64,000 nt of DNA, taken from Rhodanobacter sp. 67-28 (GTDB lineage: Bacteria > Pseudomonadota > Gammaproteobacteria > Xanthomonadales > Rhodanobacteraceae). Positions within the stretch are counted from its first letter, which is position 1; the number at the start of each line of letters is the position of its first letter. The stretch spans positions 88,543-152,542 of the forward strand of contig MKTU01000017.1 of NCBI GenBank assembly GCA_001898415.1. Direction: 5' to 3'. Below, in pieces: positions 17,640 to 26,917 of the stretch. The notes under the pieces were generated by a model. It did no database searches, had not been told where the DNA came from, and saw nothing but the letters and a program-made list of their open reading frames with translations. Made by a program: the position numbers and the translations under genes.

Positions 17640-19154
17640 ATGTCGCGTCCGCTGTCCACCGTTCTTGCCGCTCTCGCCGTGTTCGCGCTGGCGGCCTGCT
17701 CCGACAAGCCCCCGGCGTCGCCCGCCGCGGCCACCCCACCGGCCAGCACCTCGGTGGCTTCCCAGCGCGGCGATTTCGGTCCGCCGCAGGGTGAGCCAAT
17801 CAAGGCGGTGCTGACCAGCCCGCCGCACGTGCCGCCACCGATCCATCGCAACTACCCGGCGAAGGTCATCGTCGAGCTGGAGGTGATCGAGAAGGAGATG
17901 CCGATTTCCGAAGGCGTCAGCTACACGTTCTGGACCTTCGGCGGCACCGTGCCGGGCAGCTTCATCCGCGTGCGCCAGGGCGACACGGTGGAGTTCCACC
18001 TGAAGAACGCGCCGGACAGCAAGATGCCGCACAACATCGACCTGCATGGCGTGACCGGGCCGGGCGGTGGCGCGGCGTCCAGCTTCACCGCGCCGGGGCA
18101 TGCCTCGCAGTTCACCTTCAAGGCGCTGAACCAGGGCATCTACGTCTACCACTGCGCCACCGCACCGGTGGGCATGCACATCGCCAACGGCATGTACGGC
18201 CTGATCCTGGTCGAGCCACCGGAAGGCCTGAGCCCGGTCGACCACGAGTACTACGTGATGCAGGGCGATTTCTACACCACCGGCAAATATCGCGAGAAGG
18301 GCCATCAGCCGTTCGACATGGAAAAGGCGATCGACGAGCACCCGACCTACGTGCTGTTCAACGGCAAGGAAGGCGCACTCACCGGCGACAACGCCCTGAC
18401 CGCCAAGACCAACGAGACGGTGCGCCTGTTCATCGGCAACGGCGGCCCCAACCTGGTCTCCAGCTTCCACGTGATCGGCGAGATCTTCGACAAGGTGCAG
18501 CCCGAAGGCGGCACGGTGGCCCAGCACAACGTGCAGACCACGCTGATCCCCGCCGGCGGCGCGGCGATGGTGGAGTTCCACACCGACGTGCCGGGCAGCT
18601 ACGTGCTGGTCGACCACTCGATCTTCCGTGCGTTCAACAAGGGCGCGCTGGGCATCCTCAAGGTCGACGGGCCGGAGAACAAGCTGGTCTACTCGGGCAA
18701 GGAGGTCGACTACGTCTACCTGGGCGACCGCTCGGAGCCGAACCTCAAGGCGGTGACCGCCGCGGCCAAGGCGCACGCGGCCGGCACGCTGACCAAGGAG
18801 GAGCAGATCGCCGCGGGCAAGCAGCTGTTCACCGGCACCTGCTCGGTCTGCCACCAGGCGAACGGCGAGGGCCTGGCCAACGTGTTCCCGCCGCTGGCCA
18901 AGTCGGATTTCCTGGCCGCCGACCCGAAACGCGCCATGACGATCGTGACGCACGGCCTGACCGGCAAGATCACCGTCAACGGCCACGAGTACGATTCGGT
19001 GATGCCGCCGATGAGCCAGCTCAATGACGACGAGGTGGCCAACATCCTCACCTACGTCATCAACAGCTGGGACAACCCGGGCGGCCAGTACAGCAAGGAA
19101 GACGTGGCCAAGGCGCGTGCCGAAGCCGGCCCGCACGCGGACCCGGGGCACTGA
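17640..19154 (+). CDS. nirK: Copper nitrite reductase, lipoprotein fused to cytochrome c
   Basis: Reduces nitrite to NO in the periplasm. The 504 residues begin with a lipoprotein signal (lipobox LAAC), so it is probably membrane-anchored like AniA. Two cupredoxin domains follow. Type 1 copper ligands: H131, C172, H180, M185 ([10 protein letters not shown]...GM). Type 2 ligands: H136 and H171, with a third His expected in the second domain (FHVIGE). The shorter spacing between Cys and His marks the class II (AniA-like) form. The C-terminus carries a cytochrome c domain with heme motif CSVCH (C401-H405) and a Met ligand candidate in VMPPMSQL, so electrons can enter by the fused heme. First gene of nirK-nirV-SCO. 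Confidence 0.95.
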   Translation: MSRPLSTVLAALAVFALAACSDKPPASPAAATPPASTSVASQRGDFGPPQGEPIKAVLTSPPHVPPPIHRNYPAKVIVELEVIEKEMPISEGVSYTFWTFGGTVPGSFIRVRQGDTVEFHLKNAPDSKMPHNIDLHGVTGPGGGAASSFTAPGHASQFTFKALNQGIYVYHCATAPVGMHIANGMYGLILVEPPEGLSPVDHEYYVMQGDFYTTGKYREKGHQPFDMEKAIDEHPTYVLFNGKEGALTGDNALTAKTNETVRLFIGNGGPNLVSSFHVIGEIFDKVQPEGGTVAQHNVQTTLIPAGGAAMVEFHTDVPGSYVLVDHSIFRAFNKGALGILKVDGPENKLVYSGKEVDYVYLGDRSEPNLKAVTAAAKAHAAGTLTKEEQIAAGKQLFTGTCSVCHQANGEGLANVFPPLAKSDFLAADPKRAMTIVTHGLTGKITVNGHEYDSVMPPMSQLNDDEVANILTYVINSWDNPGGQYSKEDVAKARAEAGPHADPGH

Positions 19155-19156
19155 GC

Positions 19157-19921
19157 ATGCGCATGCGGCTGGCCCTGGCATGGTTCGGCCTGGTGCTGGC
19201 ACTCCCGGCAGCGGCGGCGGAATACGCCGCGCTGCCGGGAGGCACCTTCGCCAGCGTGCTGCCTGCCGACGGCAAGGCGGCCGCGGCGCAGGTCGCGCCG
19301 TTCCGCCTGCGCACCGAGCTGGTCACCAATGGCGAGTACCTGGCGTTCGTGCGCGAGCACCCGCAATGGCGGCGCGACAAGGTCGCCGGCATCCTCGCCG
19401 ACGCGCGCTACCTCACCCAATGGGCCGGTGCCGATGAACTCGGCGAGCAGGCACTCCCGCGCCAGCCGGTGACGCGGGTGAGCTGGTTCGCCGCGCAGGC
19501 GTATTGCGAAAGCGAAGGCGCGCGGCTGCCGAGCTGGTACGAGTGGGAGTTTGCCGCGGCGGCGGACGCCAGCCGTCGCGACGCGCGGGCCGACCCGGCC
19601 TGGCGCGAGAACATCCTGGGCTGGTATTCGCGGCCATCGAACGCCGCGCTGCCCGCCGTCGGCGGTACGGCCAACGTCTACGGCGTGCGCGACATGAACG
19701 GCCTGGTGTGGGAGTGGGTCGACGATTTCAACGCGCTGATGGTGGCCAGCGACAGCCGCCAGCAGGGCGATCCCGACCTGCTGAAGTTCTGCGGCGCCGG
19801 CGCGATCAGCCTGCAGGAGAAGGAGAACTACGCGGTGCTGATGCGCATCGCGATGCTCTCCGCGCTGAAGGCCGCCGATACCACCAACAACCTTGGCTTC
19901 CGCTGCGCGAAGTCGAACTGA
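19157..19921 (+). CDS. nirV: NirV-like formylglycine-generating-enzyme (SUMF1) family protein
   Basis: Periplasmic protein of 254 residues with a signal peptide ending in AAA-E. The body is an FGE-sulfatase fold: PGGTF, VTNGEYLAFV, PVTRVSWFAAQAYCESEGARLPSWYEWEFAA, NVYGVRDMNGLVWEWVDDF and NNLGFRC. NirV homologues follow nirK in many bacteria; their role is unproven but thought to be maturation or tuning of NirK. The two catalytic cysteines of true formylglycine-generating enzymes are not evident, so sulfatase activation is unlikely. It begins 3 bases after the nirK stop. Confidence 0.85.
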   Translation: MRMRLALAWFGLVLALPAAAAEYAALPGGTFASVLPADGKAAAAQVAPFRLRTELVTNGEYLAFVREHPQWRRDKVAGILADARYLTQWAGADELGEQALPRQPVTRVSWFAAQAYCESEGARLPSWYEWEFAAAADASRRDARADPAWRENILGWYSRPSNAALPAVGGTANVYGVRDMNGLVWEWVDDFNALMVASDSRQQGDPDLLKFCGAGAISLQEKENYAVLMRIAMLSALKAADTTNNLGFRCAKSN

Positions 19922-19931
19922 AGGAGCGGCG

Positions 19932-20504
19932 ATGAAACACTTTCTGCGTGCACTGGTGCTGCTCGCCGTGCTCTTCGGCGGCAGCGCCGCGGCCGCCACG
20001 CCGCTGCCCGGCGATTCGGTCTACAACCTGCCGGTGCAACTGACCACGCAGGATGGCCGGCAGCAGATGCTGGCCGCGCGTCGCGGGCGGCCGCAGCTGG
20101 TCACGATGTTCTACACCTCGTGCCAGATGGTCTGCCCGATGATCATCGACAGCCTGCGCCTGACCCGCAACGCGCTCAATCCGGCCGCGCGCGCGAAGAT
20201 CGACCTGCTCGCGGTGAGCTTCGACCCGGCGAAGGACGACGTGGCCACGCTGAAGAGCTATGCGGAGAAGCGCAAGCTGGACGGGCGCATCTGGACGCTG
20301 GCCCGCGCCGAGCCGGCGCAGGTGCGGCAATTGTCCGGCGTGCTCGGCCTGCAATACCGGCAGCTGCCCGATGGCGAGTTCAACCACTCCAGCGAGCTGA
20401 TCCTGCTCGACGCCGAGGGCCGCATCGCCGCGCGCACCACGCTGATCGGCCGGCTCGATCCGGCGTTCGTGAAGGCCATCGAGGAGACGCTGGCGAAGCC
20501 GTGA
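19932..20504 (+). CDS. SCO1/SenC family thioredoxin-like protein
   Basis: Periplasmic thioredoxin-fold protein of 190 residues with an N-terminal signal peptide (RALVLLAVLFGGSAAAA). The copper or redox motif CQMVC (CxxxC) and the later conserved His (FNHSSELILLD) are those of SCO proteins, which deliver copper to cuproenzymes or reduce their cysteines. Ten bases behind nirV and preceded by AAGGAGCGGCG, it most likely serves copper loading of NirK, although SCO proteins usually serve cytochrome oxidase. Confidence 0.85.
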   Translation: MKHFLRALVLLAVLFGGSAAAATPLPGDSVYNLPVQLTTQDGRQQMLAARRGRPQLVTMFYTSCQMVCPMIIDSLRLTRNALNPAARAKIDLLAVSFDPAKDDVATLKSYAEKRKLDGRIWTLARAEPAQVRQLSGVLGLQYRQLPDGEFNHSSELILLDAEGRIAARTTLIGRLDPAFVKAIEETLAKP

Positions 20505-20616
20505 GCCGGTGCGCCAAGTGGACGTCCATGCGTCCGTTGCCGAAGCCGCCGTCATGGCGGCTTTTTCGTGCACCCGCGCGGCGTGTTGTCACAGTCGCCG
20601 CCTCGATGGCGCCGAG

Positions 20617-20630
20617 CTGACGGCGGTCAA
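20617..20630. promoter_or_regulatory. FNR/DNR box upstream of the 20685 porin gene
   Basis: CTGACGGCGGTCAA, one outer base off the palindromic consensus. Centre 61 bases before the ATG. CAGACT at 20653-20658 lies exactly 22 bases after the box as a possible -10. Confidence 0.6.
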
Positions 20631-20684
20631 CTGGCCGGAGGCGGGCAGTCCGCAGACTGCGCGCATCCAACAAGGGGACATCCG

Positions 20685-21938
20685 ATGAAGCCGATCCGCC
20701 ACATGCTTTCCGCCAGCTGCGTGCTGGCCGCCACGCTGGGTGCACCAGCGGCCCGGGCCGCCGTCGACGCGATCGCGCCGCCAGCGGCGAACGCGCCGCT
20801 GCAGCTGGAATGGGATGCACGACTGCGCCACGAACAGGTCGACGACGACGCCTTCAGCCGCGACGCGGCGGCCACGACCTTGCGCCTGCGGCTGGGCCTG
20901 CGCGCCAGCTTCGGGGAGGGCTGGAGTGCGCTGCTGGAAGGTGCCGGCGTGGCCGCGGCCAACGAGCACTACAACAGCGGCGCGAACGGCCGCACGCAGT
21001 ATCCGGCGATCACCGACCCGCGTGGCAGCGAACTCGACCAGGCCTGGCTGGCATGGCAAGGCGACGTGTTCGGCGCCACGCTGGGGCGCCAGCGACTGCT
21101 GCTGGACAACCAGCGCTGGGTCGGCAACAGCGGCTGGCGCCAGCACGAGCAGACCTTCGATGCGCTGGCGCTGCAATGGCAACCGCTGGACAGCGTGACC
21201 GTGCGCTACGACTGGCTCGGCCGCGTGCACCGCGTGGCCGGCCGCGACGCGCTCAATCCGCTGGCGCGCGAGCGCGCTCTGGACACGCACCTGCTCAACG
21301 CCGCGTGGGTCCGCGGCGCGCAGCAGTGGGTCGGCTATGCCTACCTGCACGAGGACCGCGACGTGGCCAGCGCATCGAGCGCCACTTGGGGCGCGCGCTG
21401 GAGCGGCAAGGCGCGGCACGACGGCAACGGCGCGGGCTGGACGCTGGAAGCGGCGCGGCAGCGCGACTACGCCAACAATCCGCTGCACTTCGCGCACAAC
21501 TACTGGTTGCTGGAGCCGACCTGGACGCAGGGCGGCATCACCGCGAAGCTGGGCTGGGAACATCTGGGCGGCAACGGCCAGCATGCGTTGCAGACGCCGC
21601 TGGCGACGCTGCACGCGTTCAACGGCTGGGACGATCAGTTCAACGTGACGCCCGCCGGCGGCCTGGAGGATCGCTACGTCGGCGCCGCCGGCAAGTTCGG
21701 TCGCAGCGGGCTGGCCGGCAAGCTGGCCTGGGTGGTGGCCTACCACGACTACCGCGCGGATCGCGGCGGCCGCTACGGCAGCGAGTGGAACGCATCGCTG
21801 AGCCTTCCGCTGATCGCCGGCCTCGACGCCATGCTCAAGCTGGCCGACTATCGCGCCGATGGTCTCGGTCGCGACAATGCGCGGGTGTGGCTGCAGCTGG
21901 AATGGCGCGGTCGGCAGGCGCTGGCGGGCGCGCGTTGA
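20685..21938 (+). CDS. Alginate-export-type outer-membrane porin
   Basis: Predicted outer-membrane beta-barrel of 417 residues with a signal peptide (cleavage near ARA-AVDA). The body shows alternating beta strands and the segment GRQRLLLDNQRWVGNSGWRQ, characteristic of the alginate_exp (AlgE-like) family. Despite that name, members beside denitrification genes probably move small anions; nitrite or nitrate is a plausible substrate here, by inference only. It is separated from the SCO gene by 180 bases and has its own FNR box, so it is a separate transcription unit of the same regulon. Confidence 0.75.
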   Translation: MKPIRHMLSASCVLAATLGAPAARAAVDAIAPPAANAPLQLEWDARLRHEQVDDDAFSRDAAATTLRLRLGLRASFGEGWSALLEGAGVAAANEHYNSGANGRTQYPAITDPRGSELDQAWLAWQGDVFGATLGRQRLLLDNQRWVGNSGWRQHEQTFDALALQWQPLDSVTVRYDWLGRVHRVAGRDALNPLARERALDTHLLNAAWVRGAQQWVGYAYLHEDRDVASASSATWGARWSGKARHDGNGAGWTLEAARQRDYANNPLHFAHNYWLLEPTWTQGGITAKLGWEHLGGNGQHALQTPLATLHAFNGWDDQFNVTPAGGLEDRYVGAAGKFGRSGLAGKLAWVVAYHDYRADRGGRYGSEWNASLSLPLIAGLDAMLKLADYRADGLGRDNARVWLQLEWRGRQALAGAR

Positions 21939-21958
21939 GCGTCGCTGGCGCGGCTGCG

Positions 21959-21972
21959 TTGACCCAGGTCAG
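21959..21972. promoter_or_regulatory. FNR/DNR box upstream of the DUF2249 gene
   Basis: TTGACCCAGGTCAG. The centre is only 41 bases before the ATG at 22007. If it acts as a class II site, transcription would begin at or very near the start codon, giving a leaderless message. Confidence 0.6.
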
Positions 21973-22006
21973 CGCGCCCGCGCCCCTGCTGCGTTGAGAT
22001 GGCCGC

Positions 22007-22297
22007 ATGCCTGTCTCTCCACCGCCGGCCCACCACGACCACGCCACCGACGATGGCACCACCATCGCGCTCGACCTGCGCGCGCTGCCGGCGCCGGAGC
22101 CGATGATGCGTGCGCTGGAGGCAGCCGATGCGTTGGCGCCGGGGCAGACGCTCGAGCTGCTCACCCCGCTGCTGCCGACGCCGCTGCTCGACCTGCTGTC
22201 CGGTCGCCGTCTGCATGTCCGTGCGGAGATGCTGCCCGCCGGCGGCGCGCGCGTGCGGATCCATCGCCCGGACGACGATGGCCCGACTGGCGCTTGA
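22007..22297 (+). CDS. DUF2249 domain protein
   Basis: Small cytoplasmic protein of 96 residues. A histidine-containing N-terminus (PAHHDHATDD) precedes the DUF2249 core (IALDLRALPAPEPMMRALEAADALAPGQTLELLT), and HVRAEML lies near the end. DUF2249 proteins are common in denitrifiers next to nnrS-like or hemerythrin genes and have a TusA-like fold, but no biochemical role is established. The reading frame overlaps the next gene by 20 bases, so the two are translationally linked. The start must be at 22007 or earlier because the core begins near residue 19. Confidence 0.75.
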   Translation: MPVSPPPAHHDHATDDGTTIALDLRALPAPEPMMRALEAADALAPGQTLELLTPLLPTPLLDLLSGRRLHVRAEMLPAGGARVRIHRPDDDGPTGA

Positions 22298-23531
22298 CCA
22301 GGCGCCGCCGGCATCGTTGCCGCGGCAGTTCCTGCTGAGTGCGCCGCTGTGGGGCGTGCTCGCCGGCGTGCTGCTGCTCGTCGACGGCGACGTTGCGCTG
22401 CGCACGCGCTGGCAGCCGGCCACGCTGGCGCTGGTGCACGTGTTCACCCTGGGCGTGTTCGGCAACGTGATGTTCGGCAGCGTGCTGCAATTCCTGCCTG
22501 CCGCCGCCGGCGTGCGGGTGCGTGGCGGCGTGCGGCTGGGGCGATTGCTGCACGCCGTGTTCAACCTCGGCGTGCTGTTGCTGGTGGCCGGCCTGCACGA
22601 AGGCTGGCGCGGCGCGCTGCGCGGCGGTGCCGTGCTGTTGCCGCTGGCGTTCGCGACGTTGGCCGGGATGACCATGCCCGGCCTGTGTGTCGCCGCGGGT
22701 CAGCGGCTGCTGCGCGCGGGCATCGGCGCGGCGATCGGCTTCGGCGTGCTGACCGCGCTGCTCGGCGCGCTGTTGGCGCTCGCGCTGGTCGACGGCACGA
22801 CGCTGTCGATGGCGGCGCTGGTGGACGTGCATGCGAGCTGGGGCGTGCTGGGCTGGATCGTGCTGCTGCTGGCCAGCGTGGCGCGGATCGTGATGCCGAT
22901 GTTCCAGGGGACGGCGGCCATGCCGGAGCGGGCGCAGACCCTGTGGCTGGCCAGCGTGCTGCTGATGCTGCCGGCCGCGGCATGGTGGCGCTGGGCCCGC
23001 GACGACGGCCGCTGGCTGCTCGCCACCGTGGCGGTGCACGTCGCGCTGTTCGCCGGCGCTGCGTTGTGGCTGCAGTGGCGCTCGCCGCGCGTGCGTCGCG
23101 CACCCTTGCTGTGGAGTTGGCGCGGCGGCCTGATCGCGCTGGCGCTGGCCGCCGTGCTGCTGACCGGCGGCGCGCGCGGCGCCGTGCTGGCGGCGACGCT
23201 GGGGCTGGGCATCGCGCTGCCGCTGCTGCTTGCCGGCATGGCGCTGGAGATCGTTCCCTTCATCGGCTGGATCGACCTGCACCGACGCTGCGGCCGCGGC
23301 CTGCAGTTGCCCGGCGTGCAGCGGTTGCTGCCCGACAGCGACAAGCTCGGCGTGCTGCTGGCGCAATGGCCGCTGCTGCTGTTGCCAGCCGCGGCGCTGT
23401 GGCCGTCGCCGTGGCTGGCGCGTGCGGCCGGCGTGGCGCTGGCGTGCGCGTGGCTGGGCACGTGGTCGGCGTTGCGCGGCGTGCACCGGCGCGCCGAGGC
23501 ATTCGTGGCGGCGTTGCCGCAGCACCCGTGA
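22278..23531 (+). CDS. NnrS-like polytopic membrane protein
   Basis: Integral membrane protein of 417 residues with roughly 12 helices. I see no family motif I can name with certainty. LVHVFTLGVFGNVMFGSVLQFLPAAAGV and VHASWGVLGWIVLLLASVARIVMPMFQGT carry histidines at helix starts in the pattern of NnrS and heme-copper-oxidase-like proteins, so heme binding is plausible. It is coupled by overlap to the DUF2249 gene and lies in the nir block. It could be a second NO-protection protein. Start ATG 22278 was chosen because the upstream in-frame stretch is Cys/Arg-rich out-of-frame sequence from the preceding gene. Confidence 0.6.
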   Translation: MARLALDQAPPASLPRQFLLSAPLWGVLAGVLLLVDGDVALRTRWQPATLALVHVFTLGVFGNVMFGSVLQFLPAAAGVRVRGGVRLGRLLHAVFNLGVLLLVAGLHEGWRGALRGGAVLLPLAFATLAGMTMPGLCVAAGQRLLRAGIGAAIGFGVLTALLGALLALALVDGTTLSMAALVDVHASWGVLGWIVLLLASVARIVMPMFQGTAAMPERAQTLWLASVLLMLPAAAWWRWARDDGRWLLATVAVHVALFAGAALWLQWRSPRVRRAPLLWSWRGGLIALALAAVLLTGGARGAVLAATLGLGIALPLLLAGMALEIVPFIGWIDLHRRCGRGLQLPGVQRLLPDSDKLGVLLAQWPLLLLPAAALWPSPWLARAAGVALACAWLGTWSALRGVHRRAEAFVAALPQHP

Positions 23532-23574
23532 GCGGAAAGCGTCCGACGTCATCGCGGTGGTGCGTCGGTTGCGG

Positions 23575-23588
23575 TTGACCTCGATCAA
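23575..23588. promoter_or_regulatory. FNR/DNR box between the NnrS-like gene and nadA
   Basis: TTGACCTCGATCAA, a strong palindrome. A GATGAT hexamer at 23612-23617 lies about 23 bases downstream as a -10. The nadA start is 224 bases further, so either nadA has a long leader or something short lies between. A 46-codon arginine-rich frame at 23613-23753 exists but has no ribosome site and would begin at the -10, so I do not call it. Confidence 0.6.
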
Positions 23589-23805
23589 GGCGCGCCCGCG
23601 CGGTTGCCGGCGATGATGCGCGCCATCATGCCAAGCCTCTCGTTGCGTCGCTCCGTTCTCCCGCGCCTGCGGCCGTCGCCATCGCGGTTCGCCTCGCGCC
23701 CGCACATCGGGTTGCACTGCCTTGCGCGCATCGCGGCTCGTCGGGCGGACTGAACCGGCCAGCTGCGCCCTCGGATACTTCGCCCACCCTCCACCGCGGA
23801 TCGCC

Positions 23806-24831
23806 ATGCACGACCTCGCCGCCGTCCCCGTGCCTGTCTGGCGCGATGAACTCGAACACGAATACGCCGCGCTTGCCGAGCGGCTCGAACCGCTGGTGCC
23901 GTGCCTGGAGATCCCGCTGCACCTGCCGTGGATCGACGCGATCAACAAGCTGAAAAAGCAGCGCGGCGCGGTGATCATGGCGCACAGCTACCAGTCGCCG
24001 GAGATCTTCCACGGCGTGGCCGACATCACCGGCGACTCGCTCGGCCTGGCCCAGGCCGCGGCCGAGTGCGAAGCCGAGCTGATCGTGCTGTGCGGCGTGC
24101 ACTTCATGGCCGAGACCGCGAAGATCCTGGCGCCGCACAAGACCGTGCTGCTGCCCGATCTCGAAGCGGGCTGCTCGCTGGCCTCCTCGATCACCGCCGC
24201 CGACGTGCGCGCATTGCGCGCGCAGCACCCCGGCGTGCCGGTGGTGAGCTACGCCAATACCTCCGCCGCGGTGAAGGCGGAGTCCGATGCGATCTGCACC
24301 TCGGCGAACGCGGTGCAGGTGGTGGAGGCGATGGGCGCGCCGAAGGTGATCTTCCTGCCTGACGAATTCCTCGGCCGCCACGTGGCCAAACAGACGGCGG
24401 TGGAAATCATCCTGTGGCACGGCCGCTGCGAAGTGCACGAGCGCTTCACCGCGCAGGAAGTGCGGCACGTGCGCGAGCAGTTCGGCACCCGGGTGGTGGC
24501 GCATCCGGAATGTTCGCCCGAGGTGCTGGCCGAGGCCGACTTCGTCGGCTCCACCACCGCCATGGGCAAGTGGCTGGCGCGCGAGAAGCCGGCCCGGGTG
24601 GCGATGGTCACCGAGTGTTCGATGGCCGACAACCTCAAGTCGCAGTTCCCGCAGACCGAGTTCATCAAGCCGTGCAACCTGTGCCCGCACATGCAGCGGA
24701 TCACCTTGCAGAACATCTACGCCTGCCTGCGCGACCTGCGCCACGCGATCGAGATTCCCGCGGACGTGAGCGTGCGCGCCCGCGCGGCGCTGGAACGCAT
24801 GCTCGCCGTCGGCCGGCGCGAACGCGTGTGA
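23806..24831 (+). CDS. nadA: Quinolinate synthase NadA
   Basis: Condenses iminoaspartate with dihydroxyacetone phosphate to quinolinate, the first dedicated product of NAD synthesis; a cytoplasmic [4Fe-4S] enzyme. The 341 residues show AHSYQSPEI-type, VLCGVHFMAETAKIL (C96) and KPCNLCPHMQRITLQNIY (cysteines 290 and 293), all NadA signatures. The in-frame stretch upstream of ATG 23806 does not resemble NadA. Its stop overlaps the nadB GTG start. A strong FNR box lies upstream, which is unusual for nadA but makes sense for an oxygen-sensitive enzyme. Confidence 0.95.
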   Translation: MHDLAAVPVPVWRDELEHEYAALAERLEPLVPCLEIPLHLPWIDAINKLKKQRGAVIMAHSYQSPEIFHGVADITGDSLGLAQAAAECEAELIVLCGVHFMAETAKILAPHKTVLLPDLEAGCSLASSITAADVRALRAQHPGVPVVSYANTSAAVKAESDAICTSANAVQVVEAMGAPKVIFLPDEFLGRHVAKQTAVEIILWHGRCEVHERFTAQEVRHVREQFGTRVVAHPECSPEVLAEADFVGSTTAMGKWLAREKPARVAMVTECSMADNLKSQFPQTEFIKPCNLCPHMQRITLQNIYACLRDLRHAIEIPADVSVRARAALERMLAVGRRERV

Positions 24832-26276
24832 GGCGAGCGCACCTGCCGATCGTGGTGGTGGGCGGCGGCGTGGCCGGGCTGGCGACCGCGCTGGCCGCGG
24901 CGCCCGCGCCGGTGCGCCTGCTGTGCCGCGCCCACGACGGTTGCGGCAGCGCCACGGCGCTGGCCCAGGGCGGCATCGCCGCGGCGCTCGATCCGCATGC
25001 GCGCGCCGCCGCCCACGCTGCCGACACGCTCGCCGCCGGCGCGCAGCACAACGACGCGGCGATGGTCGCGTGGCTGACTGCCGCGGCACCGGCGGCGATC
25101 GACTGGCTGCAGGCGCAGGGCGTGGTCTTCGATCGGACGGCGGATGGCGCGCTGCAACTGGGTCGCGAAGGCGGCCATGCAACCGCCCGCATCGTGCACG
25201 CCGGCGGCGATGCCAGTGGCGCGGCGGTGTTCTGCGCCTTGCGCGAGCAGGCGCAGGCGGCCAGCCACGTGCAGTGGCGCGGCGGCGTCGATGTCGATGG
25301 CTTGTTGCTGCGCGGCGGTCGCGTGGTCGGCGTGCGCACGTGCGACGAGCGCGGCCGCCACGAACAGGTCGAGGCGGCGGCGGTGGTGCTGGCCACCGGC
25401 GGCATCGGCGCCCTGTACGCGCGCACCAGCAATCCGCCGGGTGCCGATGGCGCGGGCCTCGCGCTCGGCCTGGCCGCCGGCGCGGCGGCGCGCGACCTCG
25501 AGTTCGTGCAATTCCATCCCACCGCGCTCGACGTGCCCGGCCACTGCCTGCCGCTGCTCACCGAGGCGCTGCGCGGCGCCGGTGCGCGATTGCACGACGA
25601 TACGGGCACTGCGCTGATGGCCGGCGTGCATCCGCTCGGCGACCTGGCGCCGCGCGACGTGGTGTCGCGGCGCGTGGCTGCGGCGCAGGCCGCCGGTGGC
25701 CGCGCCTGGCTTGACGCGACGGCGGTGGAGGGCGCCTGGGAGCAGCGTTTTCCCACCGTGCTGGCCGCGTGCCTGGCGCATGGCATCGATCCGCGCCGGC
25801 AGGCGTTGCCGGTGACGCCGGCGGCGCACTTCCACATGGGCGGGCTGGCCACCGATGCGGACGGACGCACCAGCGTGCCGGGTCTGTACGCCGTGGGCGA
25901 GGTGGCCTGCAATGGCGTGCACGGCGCCAACCGGCTGGCCAGCAATTCGCTGCTCGAAGGCGTGCTCTGCGGACAGCGGCTGGGTCACGGCTTGCGTGCG
26001 GCTGCCGCCGCGGACGTCGGCGTCGGCCCGCTGCGCGTGATCGAACGCGGCGCCAGCCTGCCGCCGGCAGAGCTTGCCGGCTTGCGTGCGCTGCTGTGGC
26101 ACGCGGCCGGTCCGCGGCGCGAGGCGGGTGCATTGCGCGACGCCTGGCGGATCGGCGCGGCGCTGGCCGACTCCGGCTGGCAGGCACGCCTGGCCAAGGC
26201 GCTGCTGCGCGCGATGCGCCTGCGTCGACGCTCGCTCGGCGCACACTGGCGTGAAGATCGCGGCTGCCCGTCCTGA
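24828..26276 (+). CDS. nadB: L-aspartate oxidase NadB
   Basis: FAD enzyme that oxidises L-aspartate to iminoaspartate for NadA, using oxygen or fumarate. The 482 residues begin at GTG 24828, which overlaps the nadA stop (GTGA). FAD-binding [10 protein letters not shown] near the start, [56 protein letters not shown] and [14 protein letters not shown] are all present. The protein is a little shorter than the E. coli enzyme because the C-terminal helical domain is reduced. Confidence 0.93.
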   Translation: MRRAHLPIVVVGGGVAGLATALAAAPAPVRLLCRAHDGCGSATALAQGGIAAALDPHARAAAHAADTLAAGAQHNDAAMVAWLTAAAPAAIDWLQAQGVVFDRTADGALQLGREGGHATARIVHAGGDASGAAVFCALREQAQAASHVQWRGGVDVDGLLLRGGRVVGVRTCDERGRHEQVEAAAVVLATGGIGALYARTSNPPGADGAGLALGLAAGAAARDLEFVQFHPTALDVPGHCLPLLTEALRGAGARLHDDTGTALMAGVHPLGDLAPRDVVSRRVAAAQAAGGRAWLDATAVEGAWEQRFPTVLAACLAHGIDPRRQALPVTPAAHFHMGGLATDADGRTSVPGLYAVGEVACNGVHGANRLASNSLLEGVLCGQRLGHGLRAAAAADVGVGPLRVIERGASLPPAELAGLRALLWHAAGPRREAGALRDAWRIGAALADSGWQARLAKALLRAMRLRRRSLGAHWREDRGCPS

Positions 26277-26400
26277 TGCCTGCGGACGTCGTCGCGAAGG
26301 CTTCACGATGCGCTGGCGTACGGCCGTCGCACGCGTCGCACGTCAAGACAGGACGGCGTCCAACTGGCACACTTGGCATTCCCCCACCCCCGAGCATTTC

Positions 26401-26916
26401 ATGACACGTCCTTCCTCTTTCGACTACGAGCAGCTGCGCGCCTGCGGGCGCGGCGAACTGTTCGGCGACGACAACGCGCGGCTGCCTTCGCCGCCGATGC
26501 TGATGTTCGATCGCATCACGCACATTTCCGAAGAGGGCGGCAGCCACGGCAAGGGCTGCATCCGCGCCGAAATGGACATCCATCCGGACCTTTGGTTTTT
26601 CGGTTGCCACTTCATCGGCGACCCGGTGATGCCCGGCTGCCTGGGCCTGGATGCCATGTGGCAGCTCAGCGGTTTCTACCTGCCGTGGCTGGGCGAACCC
26701 GGCCGCGGCCGCGCGCTCGGCGTGGGCAACGTGAAGTTCTCCGGCCAGGTGATGCCCACCGCCAAGCTGGTGCGCTACGAGATCGACATCCGTCGCGTGA
26801 TGCGCGGCAAGTTGCGGCTGGTGATCGCCGACGGCAAGACCTTCGTCGACGACCGCCTGATCTACGAGGCCAGCGACATGCGCGTAGGCCTGTTCCAATC
26901 CACCGAGGGTTTTTGA
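26401..26916 (+). CDS. fabA: 3-hydroxydecanoyl-ACP dehydratase FabA
   Basis: Dehydratase and isomerase that introduces the double bond in unsaturated fatty acid synthesis. The 171 residues match the full family length. The active-site segment [25 protein letters not shown] holds the catalytic His and, further on, the Asp of the active site. The gene ends 1 base before fabB, as in other gammaproteobacteria that pair the two. Confidence 0.96.
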   Translation: MTRPSSFDYEQLRACGRGELFGDDNARLPSPPMLMFDRITHISEEGGSHGKGCIRAEMDIHPDLWFFGCHFIGDPVMPGCLGLDAMWQLSGFYLPWLGEPGRGRALGVGNVKFSGQVMPTAKLVRYEIDIRRVMRGKLRLVIADGKTFVDDRLIYEASDMRVGLFQSTEGF

Positions 26917-26917
26917 C

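Noticed and set aside
19157..19921. Sulfatase-maturing formylglycine-generating enzyme
   Set aside because: The fold fits, but the catalytic Cys pair is not seen and the gene sits behind nirK, so NirV is the better call.
23613..23753. A 46-codon arginine-rich frame between an FNR box and nadA
   Set aside because: No ribosome site, its start coincides with the predicted -10, and its composition matches random high-GC translation.
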